From contig NZ_VITN01000001.1 of NCBI RefSeq assembly GCF_007828045.1, positions 248,001-312,000 on the forward strand: a stretch of 64,000 bases of DNA, given 5' to 3'. The position numbers and the translations under genes were made by a program. Below the pieces are notes generated by a model that was given only the letters and a program-made list of their open reading frames with translations, searched no databases and had not been told where the DNA came from. Shown here in pieces: positions 9,540 through 18,707 of the stretch (within the stretch, counting starts at the first letter, position 1; every line of letters begins with the position of its first letter). This DNA is from Nitrospirillum amazonense. GTDB lineage: Bacteria; Pseudomonadota; Alphaproteobacteria; Azospirillales; Azospirillaceae.

Positions 9540-10508
9540 TTAGCAGGCCGCCGTCTCAAGCTCGGTGGACATGAGTTCGGCGATGACGGCCGAGATGCCT
9601 TTTTCCGCTTTCCATCCCAAAAGGCGTTGGGCCTTAAGAGGATTGCCTACACTATGATCTATCTCTGACGGACGGAACAGGCTGGCGTCGACATCGACAT
9701 GGTCCCTCCAGTTCAGGCCGACCGTTTCAAACGAAACGGCCACGAAATCCTCCAGTGACTGCGACTGCCCTGTGGCGATGACAAAATCATCCATCGCATC
9801 GCCTTGCAGCATCCGCCACATCGCATCCACGTATTCCGGCGCCCACCCCCAATCCCGGTAGATGGACAACCGACCCAGCCTCAACCGTTCACCGGACCCC
9901 CGGGAGATGCGCGCCGCGGCGGAGATGATCTTCCGGGTCACGAACTGTGACGGACGCAAGGGGGATTCATGATTGAAGAGGATGCCCGTGCAGACGGGCA
10001 GGCCATAGGATTCGCGATAGTTCGCCGTCATCCAAAACGCGGCCGCCTTGGCGGAAGCATAAGGGCTGCGCGGCTGGAACGGCGTCTCCTCAGCAGCGGG
10101 CAACGGCGTGTTGCCGAAGCACTCGCTGGATCCCGCGTTGAATAGCTTGGTTGGGATGTCCAGCATCCGCAAGCACTCGAGAATGTTCAGCGTACCGTTG
10201 GCGATACTGGCGAAAGTCTCGATAGGGACCTCAAAGGAAAGCCCCACCGAAGTTTGCCCAGACAGATTGTAAATTTCGTCTGGCCGCAGAATTCTTAGCG
10301 TCCGGAAAAGGCTGTAAAAGTCATCCGTTTGGATGGAGTGGATCTGTACGTCGTCATGGATGCCCAACCTGTCCAGGTTGGTGATCCGCTGATACTTATC
10401 ACGCCTAGAAGAGCCATGAACCTTGTAGCCCTTGGACAAAAGATGCTTCGCGAGATAGGCGCCATCTTGCCCACTTACACCAAGTATCAAAGCCGTCTTC
10501 TGCTGCAT
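9540..10508 (-). CDS. GDP-mannose 4,6-dehydratase-like SDR (short paralogue)
   Basis: 322-residue extended short-chain dehydrogenase/reductase. N-terminal cofactor motif [18 protein letters not shown] is GMD-like (TGxxGQDG in the family), and the catalytic Y-x3-K appears in SPYASAKAAAFW. It shares many blocks with the adjacent full-length Gmd (for example [34 protein letters not shown]). In place of the usual ST-E of Gmd (ASTSELYG) it has NAGSSECFG, and it is about 33 residues shorter. It could be a second NDP-sugar 4,6-dehydratase, or an epimerase/reductase acting after Gmd. It lies 80 bp downstream of gmd on the same strand, with a hairpin between them. Confidence 0.8.
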   Translation of the reverse strand: MQQKTALILGVSGQDGAYLAKHLLSKGYKVHGSSRRDKYQRITNLDRLGIHDDVQIHSIQTDDFYSLFRTLRILRPDEIYNLSGQTSVGLSFEVPIETFASIANGTLNILECLRMLDIPTKLFNAGSSECFGNTPLPAAEETPFQPRSPYASAKAAAFWMTANYRESYGLPVCTGILFNHESPLRPSQFVTRKIISAAARISRGSGERLRLGRLSIYRDWGWAPEYVDAMWRMLQGDAMDDFVIATGQSQSLEDFVAVSFETVGLNWRDHVDVDASLFRPSEIDHSVGNPLKAQRLLGWKAEKGISAVIAELMSTELETAAC

Positions 10509-10536
10509 GCTGAATCTCGTGGGGATATAAACGCAA

Positions 10537-10569
10537 CCGGGGGCCCTGGCACCAAACCAACGCCCCCGG
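10537..10569 (-). terminator. hairpin between gmd and its paralogue
   Basis: Arms CCGGGGGC (10537-10544) and GCCCCCGG (10562-10569) pair perfectly with a 17-nt loop. There is no T-run after it on the minus strand, so it is more likely a processing or partial attenuation site than a full terminator. Confidence 0.35.
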
Positions 10570-10588
10570 ATCGGGGATCACCGGGCGA

Positions 10589-11656
10589 TCAGTCCCGATA
10601 ACTGTAGCGGACGGGCTCGGTCTTCAGCAATTCGACATCCGACAGCACCATTTCACGGACCAGGTCCTCAAACGGCGTCGTCGCCTTCCAACCCAGCTTC
10701 TCAGCCGCTTTCGCGGGATTGCCCAACAACAGATCCACTTCCGTCGGGCGGAAGTAACGCGGATCGATGTCGACCAGAAGCGTGCCATCACGGGCGTCCA
10801 GGCCCTTTTCCTCCGTACCGCTGCCCACCCATTCGATGGTGCGGCCGATGTGACTGAAGGCAAGCGTCACGAATTCACGAACAGGATGCGTCTCACCGGT
10901 GGCCAGGACATAGTCATCACCCGCCGGTTGCTGCAGCATACGCCACATACCCTCGACATAGTCGCGAGCGTGCCCCCAGTCGCGACGGGCGTCCAGGTTG
11001 CCCAGCGAAAGCTTATTCAGCCGGCCGTGTTCGATTGCAGCCACCGCCCGCGTGATCTTGCGGGTAACGAAGGTCTCGCCACGGATCGGGCTCTCATGGT
11101 TGAACAGGATCCCGTTCGACGCATGAATGCCGTATGCCTCACGGTAGTTGACGGTGATCCAGTAGCCATACAGCTTGGCCACGGCATAGGGGCTGCGCGG
11201 ATAGAAGGGCGTCAGCTCAGTTTGCGGCGTCTCCCGCACCATGCCATACAACTCGGACGTGGACGCCTGGTAGAAGCGCGTCTTACCCTCCAGCTTCAGC
11301 AGGCGGATGGCTTCAAGCAGGCGCAGGGTACCCGTGCCGTCAGCGTTCGCCGTGTACTCCGGGGTTTCGAAGCTGACCTGGACATGGCTCTGCGCAGCCA
11401 AGTTGTAGATTTCATCCGGCTGGATATCCTGGACAAGACGGATGAGGCTGGTGGAGTCCGTCAGGTCGGCATGGTGAAGTTGAAACGCCGGGGTGGCGCC
11501 ATTTTCTTCTTTGAAAAGGTGATCCACTCGACCGACGTTGAATGATGATGCTCGACGCTTGGTGCCGTGAACATCATAGCCCTTGGCCAGAAGCAATTCG
11601 GCCAGATAAGCCCCGTCTTGCCCCGTGACCCCGGTAATTAAAGCAACTTTCCCCAA
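10589..11656 (-). CDS. gmd: GDP-mannose 4,6-dehydratase
   Basis: Converts GDP-mannose to GDP-4-keto-6-deoxy-mannose, the precursor of GDP-fucose, GDP-rhamnose and related sugars. 355 residues, the normal family length. Visible motifs: [18 protein letters not shown] (NADP-binding), [14 protein letters not shown], the catalytic ASTSELYG and YxxxK in [12 protein letters not shown]. The start is TTG, preceded by AGGAGG at 5 bp spacing on the minus strand. It is the first gene of the minus-strand sugar-nucleotide pair and would supply a 6-deoxysugar donor to the island's glycosyltransferases. No GDP-fucose synthase or Rmd reductase is visible nearby unless the downstream paralogue fills that step. 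Confidence 0.95.
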   Translation of the reverse strand: MGKVALITGVTGQDGAYLAELLLAKGYDVHGTKRRASSFNVGRVDHLFKEENGATPAFQLHHADLTDSTSLIRLVQDIQPDEIYNLAAQSHVQVSFETPEYTANADGTGTLRLLEAIRLLKLEGKTRFYQASTSELYGMVRETPQTELTPFYPRSPYAVAKLYGYWITVNYREAYGIHASNGILFNHESPIRGETFVTRKITRAVAAIEHGRLNKLSLGNLDARRDWGHARDYVEGMWRMLQQPAGDDYVLATGETHPVREFVTLAFSHIGRTIEWVGSGTEEKGLDARDGTLLVDIDPRYFRPTEVDLLLGNPAKAAEKLGWKATTPFEDLVREMVLSDVELLKTEPVRYSYRD

Positions 11657-11956
11657 CTACCCCTCCTGAGATTGACTCGCCGGCACGCCAGAAGCAATCC
11701 GAGCGACAAAAAAGATGCCCTTGTCAAGGCCTGATTTGATTCAAATGTCATTGTCGACCGTCATCATTCACCATATCAAACCGCAGCACAAAGAGTGAAG
11801 GGGAGATTTTGCCATGCAAAAAGAGCGCCCCTCCAGACGCGCCATTATTTATATGTAATCGAGTAAATTATTTATATGTAATCGAGTAAATATTCTGGTT
11901 ATTATCGATCTGGACTCTCGCCATCGCCACTTATCCCAAATTAAACTCGTATAGAA
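11657..11956. other. A/T-rich intergenic region upstream of gmd
   Basis: About 300 bp without a gene, markedly more A/T-rich than the surrounding coding DNA. It contains a perfect inverted repeat ATTTGATTCAAAT (11733-11745), a small CCTTG/CAAGG hairpin around 11720-11729 next to a TTTTTT tract (minus strand), and an exact 23-bp tandem duplication at 11844-11889. It must hold the gmd promoter and the 3' end of the large glycosyltransferase transcript, but I see no convincing -35/-10 pair. Confidence 0.6.
11844..11889. repeat. exact 23-bp tandem duplication
   Basis: Unit 1 (11844-11866) and unit 2 (11867-11889) are identical and adjacent; each begins ATTATTTATATG and ends CGAGTAA. The repeat lies between the stop of the large glycosyltransferase and the gmd promoter region, outside any gene. 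Confidence 0.95.
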
Positions 11957-14900
11957 TTATTTGTCGCAGGCTGGTGCCATCAATTGAAGGGAATTCGTCC
12001 TGCCACTGACAGCAGCCTCGACCCGCGTGACATCCGGCAGCCGTTCGACCCGGATTGCCGCCACGGAGCAGCGTGTGTCTTCAGTGACGAAGAATCGAAT
12101 TTCAAAATCGTCGACCTCCTCGTCGACCACGACAAGGCCGCCCAGCTCCAAGGTCCCGGCGGATGCCTCCGCGACTAAGTCCTGGCGAAACAGGGTGCGG
12201 GTGCCGGCCGCACCGCAGACGTCCAGATACTCGTCGCCGGTCATTTGCCCAATCCAGCCGGTGACCGTCAGCCGATAGGTACCCATCCGCAACTTCTGAT
12301 AGGGGCCGAAGAACAGAAAGCCGCGGTTGCCGGTCGTCGAAATGTCGCGCTGGCGACGCGTTCCGCACGTCGTGTTCAGCCGGCGATCACTACCCCAGAA
12401 AACATAGTCATCCTGAGACCGCGTAGACCAGTGGACGTTCCGCCCCCCTTCATGGCCCCCATTGTGAATGGCGTCCCAGAGTTGCCGGGCGCCCTCCCGC
12501 CAAGTCAGGTATCTCAGCCCTTCAGACCGGGTGTGCTGGCCCGCGTTGTATGACTCCAGCCAATCCCGAAGCGCCAAGGCCAGGACTGTGGCGTCGGTTT
12601 CATCAGGGAAATAACTGGCGTGCCCCCCCGCCACCTCGCGGAAAACCGGAATGTCGCGGGCCAGAATGGCCAGGTGATGATGCGCTGCCTCGATCAGGGG
12701 CAGACCGAAACCTTCGCCTTCACTGGCGGCGATCAAGCAGGCGCACGCACCGTAAATCGCTTCCAGATACTCGTCGCTCGCCCCCTCCAGCAGGAATAGG
12801 CGCTGCCGCAACTGGGGATGACCGCGCAATGCCGCCATCAACTCATGAACCATCCAGCCTTCCTTGCCGACGATCACCAAGTTGGCATCGGTTCCATCCC
12901 GCCATAGCTGTTCAAAGCCGGCCAGGACCTGAGCGTGGCCTTTGCGCGGTTCAATCGTACCGACCATCAGAAACGACGGGCGGGAATGCAGTTGCCCGAG
13001 AACGGCGTCAGCGTCGTTCGGCAGGCCGCCCGATGGTTCGGATTGGTCGATATCGGCCCCGTTATGATACCAGCCGACGGATAGCGGGCGGCTGCGGACG
13101 GGATTCATCGTCTGCAGCCAATCCAGAATATCGTCCGCCACTGCTTTCGATCCACCCACCAGGACATCAAGCTGCACCACTGTCTTCAGCCAGTCCAAGA
13201 AAGTGCCGTAGGTGGAGGGTGGAAAGTGATCCGCCAACAATAGCGGCAACAAGTCATAGACGACGGCAGCCGTGCGGACGCCACGGTTGCGCCAATCCCG
13301 CAAGGTAAGGGCCTGGGCGGGAAGAAGCACCGGCTGCAGATCCACGGCGACGAAAACGTCGCCTTCCCAGGCCTCAACCGATTCGTCATCCGCCCAATCG
13401 CCTGGAATGCCCAGATAACCCGTGGTGTAGCGGCGGGCATAGCGGAAACCCTGCCTGTCGGTGGTGGCATAAACGGGCTCGACCACATAGCCTTCCGGTG
13501 GAGAGCGCAGCCATTCGGACAGAATGGCGCGAACAACGCGCTGAATCCCCGTGCGGGCATCACGCTGTACCATTTCCGACACATCGAACAGCAACTGGCG
13601 GGGGCGTGGCGCGGGAGGGTGGTTGCGGTTATAGGCTACCGCCACGGCTGCCAAATCCCCTTCCAGGTCCAGGGCCGCCAGATGATGCGGCACCTTGTGA
13701 TGCGTACGGGCGTAGAACCGCTCCAAAGCCTCCGCGTATCGTTGGGCACCACGGCGCGGATGATGCCGGTTTTGGATGAAACGCCATGCCGCCTCCACCA
13801 GGATCCGCCGCCGCGCTCCGCCGATGGACAGATCCACCAAGGCCCCGGCCAACTGCTCCTGGCTGACATCGGCCGGCAGTTGAAGGGTGACCTGGTCATC
13901 CAACGCGATCAAGCCGTCCACCGCGTTCACCACCGTCGCCACCCCGGCGCTGAGACAATCCAATATCGCCTCGTTGCCCTTCGCCGACCCGTACGACTGC
14001 AGCTGGACGGCGATGTCGGTGGCCACCAGCCAATTTCGGTGCTCGCCCGAGGTGATGCGGCCGGTCATCATAACGTGGGCGCGGCAGGATGCCTGCAGCA
14101 CCGCCCGCCGCAGGCGGCCGGCGCATTCGTCGGTTTGCGCCCCGACGAAGACGAGGCAGGCCCCCTCTTGCCTCGACAACGGCGAGACCTGCCAGGCAGC
14201 CAGCAGACGCAGAGCCAACTCGCCGTCGTCGCCCGCCCCGGCAAACGCGCTGACAACCAGGGCGTCCGGGTCCAGCCCCAGCGCCGCGCGCGCCGTGGAA
14301 CGCCCGACGGACCGTTCCTGCCACCGCACGGGCGCGATTAGCTCCCAATCCCGGCTGGTCCAGGTGCCATACCAGTGATCTGCCAGAGCCAGACTGCGAT
14401 GGTCCTGAACAATAACACCCAGGGCGTCCTGCAAGACGGGAAGGTTGGCGGGATACGCGGCGACCGCTCCCATCATCCCTGGGCGGTGACGTTCGGCCAC
14501 CGCAGGATAGCCATGCGCCAAGGCCAGCGCCCGGGTCCAAGCATGGGGCCGCCGCCGGATGGCTTCGTCCCGTTCCTGGACGCCCGCCAGGAAAAAATCC
14601 CGCAGCACAATGGCGCCTGGGAACTCGCGCAGCAAATCCAATATCGGAGCGCAGCCCTCGGTATCCGCCACACTATAGAGGACCCGGTGATACCCGGCCG
14701 CTGAGTGGCGGAACTCACCGATTGAGCGTAGGCCACCATGCACGCGGATGTCGTCGCCGTTCAGTACCTGTGGCGCCTTGACGATAACATCGACCTCATA
14801 CCAGCGGGTCAACTCCCGAATCAGGTCCATATCTTGGCCGGGAAGCTCCTGACTGGGAGGCTGAGGCAGCACGTAGGCGAGGCGGAGTCGTTCCCCGCGA

Positions 14901-15541
14901 ACCTGCTGCCGCATTCGCGGCTGATGAAATCGCTCGAGTCCCGCCCACACCCGCAGGGCGACCAGATCCCAATCGCCCCCGGCATCCAGTTCATCTTGGC
15001 CAGCGAGGGTAAACACCCGCTCGTCTTCGAAACCTAGGAAATCAATCGCCATCGACGCTGCGGCGGGCGATTGCGCCAAGACGAGGTCGGCACGACGCAG
15101 ATCATCTAGTCGGCGCTGCTGCCACCGCTGGGAGACGAGCCCTGGCAGGAAGCTCTCAGACCCCGAATCACGCAGCAGCACCGCCGTCGGCTGGGCATAG
15201 AACCGGCCGATGCTGGCCACCGCGTCGCGCACATCATCGTCAAGCAACGAAGGCAACAATACCCAGTCGGGTTCCAGCGAAGCGATGTAGGCCTCGCGCA
15301 ACAATTCAGCCGCGAGCCCCGACGCCGGCGCGCTCCAGACGGCGACGCGGCAAGACGGGGTCGAATCTAGCCAGGCGCGCAACGGCTCGACAGTTTCGAC
15401 GAAATGGGCATTTAGGACGACGATGATCTCGTGTTGACCCTGGCTACGCACCAAGCCCATCACCAGTTCCCGCGCATCATGCGCAGCGTCCCCATGCCGG
15501 CCGGCCCCTTGGCACACCTGCAAGTCCACGACTAGACGCAC
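11957..15541 (-). CDS. giant multi-module glycosyltransferase with C-terminal beta-rich domain
   Basis: 1194 residues, about three times a normal GT4 enzyme. Residues about 1-200 look like a degenerate GT-B half, and about 215-600 a second GT-like module with weak donor motif (LQSYGSAKGNEAILDCLSAG). About 655-1030 is a complete GT4 module that opens LLFDVSEMVQRDARTGIQRV and carries MVGTIEPRKGHAQVLAGF and ASEGEGFGLPLIEAAHH. The last 160 residues are different: a beta-rich stretch (FFGPYQKLRMGTYRLTVTG) that resembles a carbohydrate-binding-like sandwich. The start is GTG with AGGAG 8 bp upstream. Likely assembles a surface glycan; only the third module has fully convincing catalytic signatures. 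Confidence 0.85.
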   Translation of the reverse strand: MRLVVDLQVCQGAGRHGDAAHDARELVMGLVRSQGQHEIIVVLNAHFVETVEPLRAWLDSTPSCRVAVWSAPASGLAAELLREAYIASLEPDWVLLPSLLDDDVRDAVASIGRFYAQPTAVLLRDSGSESFLPGLVSQRWQQRRLDDLRRADLVLAQSPAAASMAIDFLGFEDERVFTLAGQDELDAGGDWDLVALRVWAGLERFHQPRMRQQVRGERLRLAYVLPQPPSQELPGQDMDLIRELTRWYEVDVIVKAPQVLNGDDIRVHGGLRSIGEFRHSAAGYHRVLYSVADTEGCAPILDLLREFPGAIVLRDFFLAGVQERDEAIRRRPHAWTRALALAHGYPAVAERHRPGMMGAVAAYPANLPVLQDALGVIVQDHRSLALADHWYGTWTSRDWELIAPVRWQERSVGRSTARAALGLDPDALVVSAFAGAGDDGELALRLLAAWQVSPLSRQEGACLVFVGAQTDECAGRLRRAVLQASCRAHVMMTGRITSGEHRNWLVATDIAVQLQSYGSAKGNEAILDCLSAGVATVVNAVDGLIALDDQVTLQLPADVSQEQLAGALVDLSIGGARRRILVEAAWRFIQNRHHPRRGAQRYAEALERFYARTHHKVPHHLAALDLEGDLAAVAVAYNRNHPPAPRPRQLLFDVSEMVQRDARTGIQRVVRAILSEWLRSPPEGYVVEPVYATTDRQGFRYARRYTTGYLGIPGDWADDESVEAWEGDVFVAVDLQPVLLPAQALTLRDWRNRGVRTAAVVYDLLPLLLADHFPPSTYGTFLDWLKTVVQLDVLVGGSKAVADDILDWLQTMNPVRSRPLSVGWYHNGADIDQSEPSGGLPNDADAVLGQLHSRPSFLMVGTIEPRKGHAQVLAGFEQLWRDGTDANLVIVGKEGWMVHELMAALRGHPQLRQRLFLLEGASDEYLEAIYGACACLIAASEGEGFGLPLIEAAHHHLAILARDIPVFREVAGGHASYFPDETDATVLALALRDWLESYNAGQHTRSEGLRYLTWREGARQLWDAIHNGGHEGGRNVHWSTRSQDDYVFWGSDRRLNTTCGTRRQRDISTTGNRGFLFFGPYQKLRMGTYRLTVTGWIGQMTGDEYLDVCGAAGTRTLFRQDLVAEASAGTLELGGLVVVDEEVDDFEIRFFVTEDTRCSVAAIRVERLPDVTRVEAAVSGRTNSLQLMAPACDK

Positions 15542-15556
15542 TGTCCGTCACTCCTG

Positions 15557-16420
15557 TCAGCGAACCATCAAGCTGCGCACGCGCCGAACAAGACGCTGCG
15601 CGCCACCGGGAAGGTCGGCCATGCTGGCAATGGATGTGGACCCACCACGACAGACCACGGGCTCCAATTGGCCGGCCCTGCCTTGGACCCTTGCCTCGAG
15701 AGCACCGAGCCTATCCTCAATAGATCGCTGAAGTTCATCGGCGGTATGCTGGGGGTGAACAAAATTGGGATAGGTCTTTTCGTGGATCTCCTGCCCAACA
15801 TTATCGACCCTGGCACCCAGTCGCGTGAGCTGTTCCGAGAGTTCGTCGACCGTGGCTTCAATCCTGGCCTCTAAAGCACCGAGCTTGTCCTCAATAGATC
15901 GCTGAAGTTCATCGGCGGTTTGCTGGAGGTGAACAAAATTAGGGTAGGTCTTTTCATGGATCTGCTGCCCGACATTATCGACCCTGCTACCCAGCCGCGT
16001 GAGCCATCCCGAGAGCTCGTCGAATGTCTGGCGCATCTCGGCAAAGCCGACATCAGTCTGCAGCGCCAATTCGCCCTGCTTCTCGCCAATTTGATGGATC
16101 TTCCAATTGAATTGATGAATTTGACGTTCCAGGCGTCCTCCACGCTCCATCTTTCCGCGGAACCCTCGTTCTCGCTTCATTTCGGTCTGCAGCGCCGTCA
16201 AGGCGCGGTCAAGTTCTGGCGGCAAGGGCCGCCGAACCGGTTCAGACCGCCAAATTGCCAAAAGGACGACTCGCTTGTCGATGCCGCCGCGCAACATGTC
16301 GCGGTATCCGTCCACTTCATGACTATCGGGAAGACGGCCGAGAATATTCTGATACGCTGAATCAATGAACTCTTTATCATGGAACTTCAGGATTTCTTCG
16401 ACCATCACCTGATCATCCAC
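15557..16420 (-). CDS. DUF4214-like protein with coiled coil and 58-residue tandem repeat
   Basis: 287 residues, no enzyme domain recognised. Residues 15-60 (FIDSAYQNILGRLPDSHEVDGYR) look like DUF4214, as in the glycosyltransferase at the left edge. Residues about 75-250 are charged and predicted by eye to be helical/coiled coil. Two adjacent 58-residue copies occupy residues 134-191 and 192-249, each containing RVDNVGQ-IHEKTYPNFVH and TADELQRSIED-LGALEAR. The C-terminus is basic (LVRRVRSLMVR). Called from a GTG at 16420; an ATG at 16405 is an alternative. It lies 15 bp upstream of the large glycosyltransferase on the same strand and is probably co-transcribed, so a scaffold or length-control role in glycan assembly is conceivable but unproven. 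Confidence 0.75.
   Translation of the reverse strand: MDDQVMVEEILKFHDKEFIDSAYQNILGRLPDSHEVDGYRDMLRGGIDKRVVLLAIWRSEPVRRPLPPELDRALTALQTEMKRERGFRGKMERGGRLERQIHQFNWKIHQIGEKQGELALQTDVGFAEMRQTFDELSGWLTRLGSRVDNVGQQIHEKTYPNFVHLQQTADELQRSIEDKLGALEARIEATVDELSEQLTRLGARVDNVGQEIHEKTYPNFVHPQHTADELQRSIEDRLGALEARVQGRAGQLEPVVCRGGSTSIASMADLPGGAQRLVRRVRSLMVR
15674..16021 (-). repeat. 174-bp tandem coding repeat (two copies)
   Basis: Copies at 15848-16021 and 15674-15847 encode the two 58-residue units of the DUF4214-like protein. They are nearly identical at DNA level (for example the shared TAGATCGCTGAAGTTCATCG), so the duplication is recent or is being homogenised. Confidence 0.9.
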
Positions 16421-16605
16421 ATCCTAACGAAATTATATTCTAGCTGGCCCCGCGAGGCGGATCAGCCCAAGCTCTTCGTATCGCATGAAGCGAGTCTGTC
16501 GCGCCACTCCCCAATCGACAGACTAGGAAAACGGGGTCACATGAAATCGGTGCGGGCGATGGTTCTCCGCACCGATTTCACGCGTCCCAATTGGAATTGG
16601 CGTCC

Positions 16606-17496
16606 TTACCAATGGCCGCCCAGCATCTTCACGATAGCCGAGAAATCCAGGTGCCCGTTGCCGGCGGCGGCGAACAAGGCGTACAAGGCCGCCGCGTTGG
16701 CGCCCAAGGGCGTGGCGGCGCCGCTGGAGGCGGCGGCGGCCTGGGCCAGCTTCAGGTCCTTCAGCATCATGTCGACGGCGAAGCCCGGGGCGTAGTCGCG
16801 ATTGGCGGGCGACGTGGGCACGAGGCCAGGGACGGGGCAGTAGGTCGTCAGCGACCAGCATTGGCCGGAGGAGGTGGAGCTGACGTCGAACAGCTTCTGC
16901 CAGTCCAGGCCCAGCTTGTCGGCAAGCGCAAAGGCCTCGGATACGGCGATCATGGAAATGCCCAGGATCATATTGTTGCAGATCTTGGCGGCCTGGCCGG
17001 TGCCGGGGCCGCCGGTGTGCACCACCGTCTTGCCCATCTGCGACAGATAGGGCCGCGCCCGCTCCATCGCCTCGTCACTGCCGCCCACCATGAAGGTCAG
17101 GGTGCCGGCGGCGGCCCCGCCGGTGCCACCGGAAACGGGGGCATCCACCATGGCGAAGCCACGGGCGGCGGCGGCGGCGGCCACGGCGCGGGCGCTGTCG
17201 ACATCGATGGTGGAACTGTCGATCAGCAGGGCGGCCGGGGCCGCGGTGTCGAACACGTTGCCGACGTCCTCATAGACGCCGCGCACATGGCGGCCGGCGG
17301 GCAGCATGGTCACCACCACCTCGGCCCCCGAGGCCGCGTCACCGACGGAGCCGGCGATGACGCCGCCAGCCTCGGCCAGGGCGGCCAGCGACTGGGGCGC
17401 GAGGTCAAAGCCCACGACGGTGTGTCCGGCCTTCAGCAGGTTGCGGGCCATGGGCAGGCCCATGTTGCCCAGGCCGATGAACGCGATGCGGCTCAT
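16606..17496 (-). CDS. mmsB: 3-hydroxyisobutyrate dehydrogenase
   Basis: Oxidises 3-hydroxyisobutyrate to methylmalonate semialdehyde in valine breakdown, using NAD. 296 residues, the expected size. The N-terminal Rossmann motif is FIGLGNMGLPMARNLLKAGH; the substrate motif is DAPVSGGTGGAAAGTLTFMVGG (about 118-139); catalytic Lys171 lies in GQAAKICNNM. It is the last of three same-strand genes with an acyl-CoA dehydrogenase 22 bp upstream, which supports the valine/isobutyryl-CoA role over related beta-hydroxyacid dehydrogenases. Confidence 0.92.
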   Translation of the reverse strand: MSRIAFIGLGNMGLPMARNLLKAGHTVVGFDLAPQSLAALAEAGGVIAGSVGDAASGAEVVVTMLPAGRHVRGVYEDVGNVFDTAAPAALLIDSSTIDVDSARAVAAAAAARGFAMVDAPVSGGTGGAAAGTLTFMVGGSDEAMERARPYLSQMGKTVVHTGGPGTGQAAKICNNMILGISMIAVSEAFALADKLGLDWQKLFDVSSTSSGQCWSLTTYCPVPGLVPTSPANRDYAPGFAVDMMLKDLKLAQAAAASSGAATPLGANAAALYALFAAAGNGHLDFSAIVKMLGGHW

Positions 17497-17518
17497 GATC
17501 GTTCCTCTCCCGTAATGA

Positions 17519-18667
17519 TTAGTCTTCGACCCTCGCCAACAGGCGGCGGGCGATGATCAGGCGCATGATCTCATTGGTGCCTTCCAGGATCTGGTGCACC
17601 CGGACGTCGCGGACATAGCGTTCCACCGGGTATTCGCGGATGTAGCCGTAGCCGCCGTGAAGCTGCAGCGCCTCGTTGCACACCTGGAAGCCCACGTCGG
17701 TGGCGAAGCGCTTGGCCATGGCGCACCAAGTGCTCGCCTCCGGATCGCCGGCGTCCAGGGCCGCCGCCGCGCGGTGCACCATCAGGCGCGCGGCCTCCAG
17801 CTCCGTCGCCATGTCGGCCAGGCGGAACTGCAGGGCCTGGAAATCCGCCAGCTTGCGGCCGAAAGCCTCGCGCTCGCCCATGTAGCGGGTGGCGAGGTCC
17901 AGGCAGGCCCGCGCCCCACCCAGGGAGCAGGAGGCGATGTTGATGCGGCCGCCGTCCAGGCCCTTCATGGCGATGCCGAAGCCCGCCCCTTCCTCCCCCA
18001 GCCGGTTTTCCGCCGGCACGCGGCAATCCTCGAAAATCACCTGGGCGGTGGGCTGGCAATTCCAGCCCATCTTCCTTTCCTTCTTGCCGAAGCTGAGGCC
18101 CGGCGTGCCCTTTTCCACCACCAGGGCGGAGATGCCCTTCGGACCCGGCCCGCCGGTACGCACCATGACGACATAGAGGTCCGAAACACCGGCGCCGGAG
18201 ATGAAGGCTTTGGACCCGTTCAGCACATAGTGATCGCCGTCGCGCACCGCCTTGGTGCGCAGGGCGGCCGCGTCGGAGCCGGAGCCGGGTTCGGTCAGGC
18301 AATAGCCGGCCACCCAGTCCATGGTCATGAGACTGGGGACGTACCGCGCCCTAATCGTGTCGTTACCGAAACGATCGATCATCCATGCCGCCATGTTATG
18401 GATGGACAGGAAGGCCGAGGTGGCGACGCAGCCGGCCGACAGCTCCTCGAACAACAATGCCGCGTCCAGGCGGGTGAGGCCGGAGCCACCATGCTCCTCC
18501 CCGCAATATAGCCCGCCCATGCCCAGGGCCGCGGCGGCGCGCAGGGCATCAAGCGGGAAGATTTCCTTCTCATCCCACTCGGCGGCGTGGGGCGCCAGAT
18601 GCTCGCCGGCGAAGTCCCGCGCCATGTCCCGGAACGCCCGCTGTTCCTCCGTCAAACCGAAGTCCAT
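17519..18667 (-). CDS. acyl-CoA dehydrogenase, probably isobutyryl-CoA dehydrogenase
   Basis: FAD enzyme that introduces the alpha-beta double bond in a short branched acyl-CoA. 382 residues, the normal length. Signatures are [18 protein letters not shown], the C-terminal [21 protein letters not shown], and the catalytic base Glu362 in [11 protein letters not shown], the position used by short-chain and isobutyryl-CoA dehydrogenases. It lies between mmsB (22 bp) and an aldehyde dehydrogenase (40 bp). That context points to isobutyryl-CoA to methacrylyl-CoA in valine catabolism, although 2-methylbutyryl-CoA or butyryl-CoA cannot be excluded. Confidence 0.88.
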   Translation of the reverse strand: MDFGLTEEQRAFRDMARDFAGEHLAPHAAEWDEKEIFPLDALRAAAALGMGGLYCGEEHGGSGLTRLDAALLFEELSAGCVATSAFLSIHNMAAWMIDRFGNDTIRARYVPSLMTMDWVAGYCLTEPGSGSDAAALRTKAVRDGDHYVLNGSKAFISGAGVSDLYVVMVRTGGPGPKGISALVVEKGTPGLSFGKKERKMGWNCQPTAQVIFEDCRVPAENRLGEEGAGFGIAMKGLDGGRINIASCSLGGARACLDLATRYMGEREAFGRKLADFQALQFRLADMATELEAARLMVHRAAAALDAGDPEASTWCAMAKRFATDVGFQVCNEALQLHGGYGYIREYPVERYVRDVRVHQILEGTNEIMRLIIARRLLARVED

Positions 18668-18707
18668 GGCCCTATCCTCCCTGTTCTTATTCTGAGGCGA
18701 CCCGGCG

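Noticed and set aside
11844-11889. CRISPR array
   Set aside because: Only two units, directly adjacent with no spacers, and no cas genes in the window.
1-16600. mobile element or prophage origin of the glycan island
   Set aside because: Composition differs, but no transposase, integrase, terminal repeat or tRNA attachment site is visible.
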